A DNA stretch of 12,210 nt from DATKMP01 sp035541775. Lineage in GTDB: Bacteria; Bacteroidota; Ignavibacteria; UBA10030. Within the stretch, counting starts at the first letter, position 1; every line of letters begins with the position of its first letter. The DNA lies in the NCBI GenBank assembly GCA_035541775.1, contig DATKMP010000194.1, positions 1 to 12,210 on the forward strand, read 5' to 3'. The translations under genes and the position numbers were made by a program. This document shows positions 7,889 to 12,210 of this stretch, in pieces. The notes under the pieces are model-generated. The model saw only the letters and a program-made list of their open reading frames with translations. It had not been told where the DNA came from and did not search any database.

Positions 7889-8080
7889 GGAATTTTTTCC
7901 TTGTAGAAAGATGATAGTTTCTATTTATGTATGATAAAAAAAGTAACCAAAAATGGGCACGCAAGCAAGGTGCTATGCACATGAATTTGATGATGGAACA
8001 TCTGGAGAAGAATTTTGACATTCCATTTTATTCCCTGTACATTAAATAAATATTTACTCGTACAACAAAAAAGTTAGTGC
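7889..8080. other. Divergent intergenic promoter region
   Basis: 192 bases between two divergent genes, with no coding sequence that I can support. It should hold promoters for both directions. The plus-strand promoter is listed separately. For the minus strand the better match is TGCCCA (7959-7954), 17 bases, TATCAT (7936-7931); an alternative is TTGGTT (7950-7945), 17 bases, TAAATA (7927-7922). Neither is convincing. A small interrupted palindrome GTGC-TAT-GCAC lies at 7970-7980 between the two promoter zones and could be an operator half, but it is too short to claim. Confidence 0.5.
8015..8043 (+). promoter_or_regulatory. Sigma70-like promoter of the GT4 gene
   Basis: A perfect -35 box TTGACA at 8015-8020, a 17-base spacer, and a -10 box TACATT at 8038-8043 (four of six consensus bases). 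The predicted transcript would start near 8050, leaving a leader of about 30 bases that is A/T-rich and has no recognisable Shine-Dalgarno sequence before the ATG at 8081. Confidence 0.55.
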
Positions 8081-9343
8081 ATGAAGCAGGTTCTTGTTCT
8101 CACATATTTTTGGCCGCCGTCCGGCAAAGCGTCGCTTCACTGGCCGCTGCGGATGGTGCAGCAACTGCCAACGTTTGGTTGGCAGCCAACGGTTTTGACG
8201 GTCGATGAAGACACGTTTTCACAAAAAGACGAATCACTGCTGAAAGAAGTTCCCGAAAATCTTCAAGTCGTGCGCGCACGGGCGTTCGAGCCGTTCAATG
8301 TTTACCGTCGCTTTTTAGGAAAGAAAAAAAATGCGCCGCTCGTTGCGTCGGAATCTATTTCCACCACCAATCGCAGCTTGCGCCATCGTATCGCAATCTG
8401 GATTCGCATGAATCTTTTTATTCCCGATGCGCGGATCGGCTGGTACTGGAATGCTGTCCGCCATGGAATGAAAATTCTCCGTTCCAAAAAATTTGACGCC
8501 ATTGTTTCCAATGGACCGCCGCACACAACCTTGCTGATTGGAAATCGATTGAGCGAACTTTCCGGCGTGCCGCACATTCCGGTCTTCATCGATCCGTGGG
8601 TCGATATTGCCTACTATCGCGACTTCGAACGCAGCAAACCGACACTTGCTCTCGACCGTCATTTTGAACGATCGGTGTTGGAACATGCTTCCCGCATTAT
8701 TTTTGTGACGAAGAGCATGCAAGAAAATTATGCACAACGCTATGCGTTTGTAAAAAATAAATCTCAAGTGCTCTATTGGGGATTCGATGAAAGTGCATTT
8801 GCGCAAGTTCATAAAAATATATCGACGGAGTTTGAAACGATTCTTCATGCCGGCAATATGTTCGATTATCAAAATCCGCCCGCACTCTGGAAATCGATTC
8901 GACAGGAAATTGATCACGGAAGAAAATTGCGATTGTATTTTACCGGAACGGTCGGTCCGGCAATTCGAAATGAAATTCAAAATGCCGGATTAACTTCGCA
9001 CACAGAATTTCTCGGTTTTCTTCCGCACGCTGCAATGGTGGAAAAAATGGTGAACGCCGATTATTTAGTTTTCTGTGCAACGGAAAAACGGCACGTGCCG
9101 GGGAAATTATTCGAATACCTTCGTGCGGGAAAGAAAATTATCGGTTTCGGAGACGATAACAAAGAGATCGAAGAGATTTTACAACAGGTCAGCGCGGGAA
9201 AAATATTTCCATACCGGTACGAGAAAACAGATATTTTTACGCAGGTCGATTCCGTTCATCCCACGCCCGCACCAGTTTCGCAATTCAGCCGCAATACGAT
9301 TGCAAAACAATTAGCAATTTTATTGGACGGAATAAAATTTTAA
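8081..9343 (+). CDS. GT4-type glycosyltransferase (GT-B fold)
   Basis: A protein of 420 residues, the normal size for a GT-B enzyme. The N-terminal Rossmann half opens with VLVLTYFWPP, typical of GT4 enzymes, followed by a glycine-containing loop (SGKAS) and helix. Further acceptor-domain segments are FDAIVSNGPPHTT (about 138-150) and FIDPWVDI (169-176). The C-terminal nucleotide-sugar half includes ILHAGNM (about 254-260), LRLYFTGTVG, and the donor-binding segment HVPGKLFEYLRAGKKIIGF (338-356, with K342 and E345). The sugar and acceptor cannot be told from sequence; surface polysaccharide or LPS synthesis is the likely pathway, given the heptosyltransferase-like gene next door. It is transcribed alone, away from the operon, and its TAA overlaps the stop codon of the converging gene. 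There are no clear membrane segments, so it probably acts at the cytoplasmic face of the inner membrane. Confidence 0.88.
   Translation: MKQVLVLTYFWPPSGKASLHWPLRMVQQLPTFGWQPTVLTVDEDTFSQKDESLLKEVPENLQVVRARAFEPFNVYRRFLGKKKNAPLVASESISTTNRSLRHRIAIWIRMNLFIPDARIGWYWNAVRHGMKILRSKKFDAIVSNGPPHTTLLIGNRLSELSGVPHIPVFIDPWVDIAYYRDFERSKPTLALDRHFERSVLEHASRIIFVTKSMQENYAQRYAFVKNKSQVLYWGFDESAFAQVHKNISTEFETILHAGNMFDYQNPPALWKSIRQEIDHGRKLRLYFTGTVGPAIRNEIQNAGLTSHTEFLGFLPHAAMVEKMVNADYLVFCATEKRHVPGKLFEYLRAGKKIIGFGDDNKEIEEILQQVSAGKIFPYRYEKTDIFTQVDSVHPTPAPVSQFSRNTIAKQLAILLDGIKF
9316..9339. terminator. A/T-rich inverted repeat at the convergent gene junction
   Basis: A perfect 9-bp inverted repeat, AATTTTATT (9316-9324) and AATAAAATT (9331-9339), around the loop GGACGG. 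It covers the final codons of the plus-strand gene and lies immediately after the stop of the minus-strand gene. It could act as a weak bidirectional terminator, but the stem has no G-C pairs and the U-tracts are short, so this is tentative. Confidence 0.3.
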
Positions 9344-10506
9344 CGCAATACTTTTTGAATAAGAGAAACAATTGTTTTCGGCAAGATCGAATTGATATTC
9401 AATGTCGAACCGTCACGAAATTCTTCTACAAGTTCTTCCAATGAACGACGGGATTGGTTCATCTCCGGTGGATACGCGTAAAATATTTTTGAATATACCT
9501 CCGGCGGATATTCTGTAAATCGTCCGTAATGATTTCCCGTTGAAACCACCACCACCGGCACATCGGCAGCGACACCGATATGAGAAATACCTGTATCATT
9601 GGAAACGACAAGTTGAGATTTTTGTATCAACGCAATCGTTTGGCACAAACTTATTTTACCGATCAGATTTGTTATATACGGTCTTTGTTCAATTTCTTTC
9701 AAATCGTTTTGAGACGGCTGATCCTGCGGGCCGCCGACGAGAATGCTTGCCATATTGTATTGTGCATGCAAATATTCTGCTGTTTGCAGAAAGTTCTTCA
9801 GTCGCCATCGCCGCTTTGCAACAACCGCACCGGGGCATAGAACTGCATAGTTCAAATATTTTACAAAAGAATCGAAAGACATTTTGGGCAGCGATGGTTT
9901 GTCGATTGAAATAGTAGTTTGTAATACCGCTTCAAAAAAAAATTTTGTTCTGCAAAATTCAAAAACGGTATCAACCGGATTCGCAATCAATTCGGTATAA
10001 TATCGATTCACAATATTCCGTTCCCACGGTTTTGCATGAATATCATCGCCACGAAATCCGATTGTTGTCGTTGCGCCCGAAACGCGTACAACCGAATCTT
10101 CTAAAATCGAATCGCGAGAATAGACGGGATTCATAACAACTTCAAATCCTCTTTTTCTGATGTCGGATAAAATCGAACGACGATAGTTGGCATGTTTTTT
10201 GAACGCGCTGCTATCGATCCAGATAAATTCAGAAACAACAGAAGCATCTATTGTTTCTGCAATGGATCGATATGCCTGACTTCCACAAAAGGTTATTGAA
10301 TAATCGGCGAAACGGTTCGATGTCTTCACCGCTTCAAAAAAATTTCGGAATAAAATATAATCACCGATTCCTTCAATCTGGATAACAAGCAACGATTTTG
10401 GCTTTCGCTGTACAACATTCTTCAACACTAAAGAATCGAATAAAAAAAATCGAACCACTCGCTGAAGCTGGATGAACCGCAGAATTATTCTTTTAATGAA
10501 TGCCAT
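9340..10506 (-). CDS. Glycosyltransferase family 9 (heptosyltransferase-like) protein
   Basis: A protein of 388 residues with the GT9 layout. The N-terminal half has LLVIQIEGIGDYILFRNF (about 39-56), in which the G46-x-G48-D49 loop corresponds to the catalytic-Asp region of ADP-heptose:LPS heptosyltransferases. The C-terminal half starts with YAVLCPGAVVAKRRW (about 220-234, the sugar-nucleotide phosphate-binding stretch), then ASILVGGPQD (253-262), and the hallmark VVSNDTGISHIGVAADVPVV (300-319), with a later GRFTEYP segment (328-334). The N-terminal extension (1-37) is basic and hydrophobic and may hold the enzyme to the inner membrane. The donor is unproven; heptose or another nucleotide sugar is possible. 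The ATG at 10506 has no Shine-Dalgarno sequence. It ends tail to tail with the GT4 gene. Confidence 0.9.
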   Translation of the reverse strand: MAFIKRIILRFIQLQRVVRFFLFDSLVLKNVVQRKPKSLLVIQIEGIGDYILFRNFFEAVKTSNRFADYSITFCGSQAYRSIAETIDASVVSEFIWIDSSAFKKHANYRRSILSDIRKRGFEVVMNPVYSRDSILEDSVVRVSGATTTIGFRGDDIHAKPWERNIVNRYYTELIANPVDTVFEFCRTKFFFEAVLQTTISIDKPSLPKMSFDSFVKYLNYAVLCPGAVVAKRRWRLKNFLQTAEYLHAQYNMASILVGGPQDQPSQNDLKEIEQRPYITNLIGKISLCQTIALIQKSQLVVSNDTGISHIGVAADVPVVVVSTGNHYGRFTEYPPEVYSKIFYAYPPEMNQSRRSLEELVEEFRDGSTLNINSILPKTIVSLIQKVLR

Positions 10507-10566
10507 TATGATTACAATATTTTATTTCTTCAATACGATCCGTTATTCGAATTAGATGTTGAAAAT

Positions 10567-10572
10567 ATTATA
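10567..10572 (-). promoter_or_regulatory. Candidate -10 box for the GT9 gene
   Basis: A perfect TATAAT on the minus strand, which would give a leader of about 55 bases before the ATG at 10506. No recognisable -35 box lies 16-18 bases upstream (only ATATTT-like sequence), so this is tentative in such A/T-rich DNA. Confidence 0.35.
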
Positions 10573-10634
10573 CGAATATATTAGAAAAAAAATATGTTTA
10601 AATCGATTGAATCGGTGGGAATTATGATGAATAA

Positions 10635-10661
10635 ATCTCCCTACGGTAGAAGTAGAGAGAT
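10635..10661 (-). terminator. Rho-independent-type terminator of the YCF48-repeat protein gene
   Basis: A 10-bp stem, ATCTCTCTAC and GTAGGGAGAT as read on the minus strand, with a 7-base loop, 29 bases after the stop codon at 10691. The minus-strand RNA pairs completely if one U-G wobble is counted; the plus-strand RNA would have a C-A mismatch. The minus-strand stem is followed by UUUAUU. Both facts favour termination of leftward transcription from the secreted-protein gene. Confidence 0.6.
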
Positions 10662-10690
10662 CCATTCGAAGATGTTATTGAACGAAGCGC

Positions 10691-12210
10691 TTACTTTATC
10701 ATCAGCATTTTTTTCGTTGCAACGTATGTTCCGGATTGCAGCCGATAAAAATACATGCCGCTAGCCAAGGAAGATGCATTAAATTGAACAGTATATGTTC
10801 CGGGTTCCATAGTTTGCGAAACCAATGTTTCAACCTCCTGCCCCATAAGGTTATACACTTTAAGCAAAACAGATCCTGTTTGTTTAATACTGAATTGAAT
10901 TTGCGTTGAAGGATTGAACGGGTTGGGATAATTTTGCTCAAGACTATAGGCATGGGGCAATTGTGAAGTTTCTTGTTCAACACCGGTAATTGTTCCGATG
11001 TTCAACTCAGGACTTTCATTTCCTGAATAATCTTTTGCTGTTACTTTGTAATAATATTTAGCTCCCCCGGTGTTGATATCTGTGTATGTTGTATCCTGAA
11101 TTGATGCAACACGTGTTTCCAATGATAACGCAAAATTTTGTTGTGTTGATCGGTAAAGAACATACTCTTTAAAATCGCCATAACTATTCGGCACAGCATG
11201 CCATTGAACGATGATATTTCCATTTTGCAATCGCATCACTGAACCACTTGTTGGAGCAAGTGGCGGCAAGTTATCGACCGAATACCCGCTATCAATACCT
11301 ATCGTATCATAGATAGACACAACAGCGGTCCGACCGAGCACCATGAATTTGGAATAAATCAATCCTTGCGTAATTGTCGAATCGAAAAGTGTCGGTACTA
11401 TGGTTTGGTAGATTGTGTCATTCGATGCAGAAACATCCTTAAGGTATGTCCATCCACATTCACCGTTCACATTATCGTACCGGTAGATACTAAAATTTGT
11501 TATTCCTGAATTTACAAGAGAACTATGCAGTGCCCATTTGATAAAAACTTGTTTGCCGTTATCGTTAGGAACATCTACAACTGTCAATGATTGGTTGAAA
11601 GTATTTATTGGCGGATTTATTGTAATCTTTCGCGCAAGCCAATCATTTCCCCCATTAGTTGACACTAATAAGTTATTATTTATTCCAGGATTAAATACAT
11701 ATACGGTATCTTTACTCATCGCATAAACATCGGTCATCCATAACCCTTGATAACTCTGATCTATCCAGTTTGCTCCTCCATTCGTCGTTTTCAGAATAGT
11801 TCCGCCACGCCCCACCACCCAGCCCGTATCTGCATTAATAAAACTTGTATAAAATAATGATTCCCATGAAGGTGTTTGTGTATTCCATGAATTACCGCCA
11901 TTTGATGTTTTTAAAAACACCGTACTATAATCAGTATATCTCCCACCAGCGACAAAGCCATGAAGAGAATCGACAAAATCGATACACCAAAGATATGTTG
12001 TTGTACCAGTATTTTGTATTTGCCAACTAATGCCACCATTAGTTGTATGCACAACTACCCCCGTATCTCCACATATCCAACCGTGGTTCGCATCCGTAAA
12101 CGATATCGTACGTAACTGTATATTTTTCCCAACATATTGTTTCGTCCATGTGGAACCACCATCTTCAGTAAAAAAAACGATTCCGCTATCATCGGTAGCA
12201 ATCCAGCCCT
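10691..12210 (-). CDS. Secreted YCF48/BNR-repeat protein with T9SS sorting domain (N-terminal part beyond window)
   Basis: The frame is open from the right window edge to TAA at 10691, giving 505 visible residues; the start lies outside. The first about 190 residues are repeats of the YCF48/BNR beta-propeller type, each with an Asp-rich turn, a GW or GF, then a TTNGG-x-W element (for example HTTNGGISW, KTSNGGNSW, KTTNGGANW, VSTNGGNDW). A linker with two fibronectin-III-like segments follows (around IKWALHSS, and around VQWHAVPNSY to YYKVTAKDYSGNES). The end is a T9SS type A sorting domain (SLEQNYPNPFNPST, then ASGMYFYRL and a Lys terminus). It is presumably an exported or surface-bound protein; the ligand is unknown. 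A GTG at 12052 lies inside a repeat and is not the real start. G+C is lower than in the operon. Confidence 0.9.
   Translation of the reverse strand, partial: GWIATDDSGIVFFTEDGGSTWTKQYVGKNIQLRTISFTDANHGWICGDTGVVVHTTNGGISWQIQNTGTTTYLWCIDFVDSLHGFVAGGRYTDYSTVFLKTSNGGNSWNTQTPSWESLFYTSFINADTGWVVGRGGTILKTTNGGANWIDQSYQGLWMTDVYAMSKDTVYVFNPGINNNLLVSTNGGNDWLARKITINPPINTFNQSLTVVDVPNDNGKQVFIKWALHSSLVNSGITNFSIYRYDNVNGECGWTYLKDVSASNDTIYQTIVPTLFDSTITQGLIYSKFMVLGRTAVVSIYDTIGIDSGYSVDNLPPLAPTSGSVMRLQNGNIIVQWHAVPNSYGDFKEYVLYRSTQQNFALSLETRVASIQDTTYTDINTGGAKYYYKVTAKDYSGNESPELNIGTITGVEQETSQLPHAYSLEQNYPNPFNPSTQIQFSIKQTGSVLLKVYNLMGQEVETLVSQTMEPGTYTVQFNASSLASGMYFYRLQSGTYVATKKMLMIK

Larger units (their letters stand above)
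10507..10690. other. Intergenic region with upstream gene terminator and GT9 promoter zone
   Basis: 184 bases, strongly A/T-rich. The right part carries a terminator hairpin for the gene that ends at 10691; the left part holds a TATAAT box facing the GT9 gene. I see no small gene here. The block AATCGATTGAATCGG at about 10600-10616 is a short imperfect duplication (ATCGATT/GAATCGG) without a clear role. Confidence 0.5.

Noticed and set aside
12050..12052. GTG at 12052 as the start of the YCF48-repeat protein
   Set aside because: The frame stays open to the window edge with another repeat (TEDGGSTW) upstream, and there is no signal peptide after the GTG.
1..12210. CRISPR arrays, tRNA or rRNA genes, insertion sequences, toxin-antitoxin or phage-defence genes
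   Set aside because: I looked for regular repeats, tRNA-like cloverleaf ends, transposase motifs and small paired genes on both strands and found none that I could support.

Overview
The window looks like a piece of a Gram-negative genome from the Bacteroidota/Chlorobiota/Ignavibacteriota group. The main evidence is two proteins that end in a type IX secretion (T9SS) type A sorting domain, with the YPNPFN motif followed by a short C-terminal strand ending in a basic residue. Supporting evidence is periplasmic parvulin-type foldases, a lipoprotein and a heptosyltransferase-family enzyme, all of which imply an outer membrane. I cannot name the species.

Layout. From 7888 leftwards to beyond base 1 runs one compact minus-strand operon of six genes, with junctions ranging from a 14-nt overlap to a 14-nt gap. 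In order of transcription these are a 663-residue lipoprotein with parvulin (PpiC) domains, a smaller degenerate parvulin-like protein, a SurA-like foldase with two parvulin domains, a MoxR-family AAA+ ATPase, a T9SS-exported subtilisin-like (S8) protease, and a membrane-anchored von Willebrand A (vWA) protein cut by the window edge. The four middle cistrons begin with GTG or TTG, and several are translationally coupled. A 192-bp divergent intergenic region (7889-8080) separates the operon from a plus-strand GT4-type glycosyltransferase (8081-9343), which has a good sigma70-like promoter. That gene converges, with overlapping stop codons, on a minus-strand GT9/heptosyltransferase-family gene (9340-10506). 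A 184-bp spacer then carries a terminator hairpin and a TATAAT box. The right edge (10691-12210) holds the 3' part of a secreted YCF48/BNR-repeat protein with fibronectin-type segments and a T9SS sorting domain.

How they may work together (inference). The three foldases would chaperone outer-membrane or exported proteins in the periplasm. The MoxR ATPase and the vWA protein look like the usual ATPase/vWA partnership, here with a secreted protease encoded between them. The two glycosyltransferases fit surface polysaccharide or LPS assembly. I see no tRNA, rRNA, CRISPR array, insertion sequence or attachment site. The most unusual element is the foldase-MoxR-protease-vWA gene order. Nothing here proves a new system.
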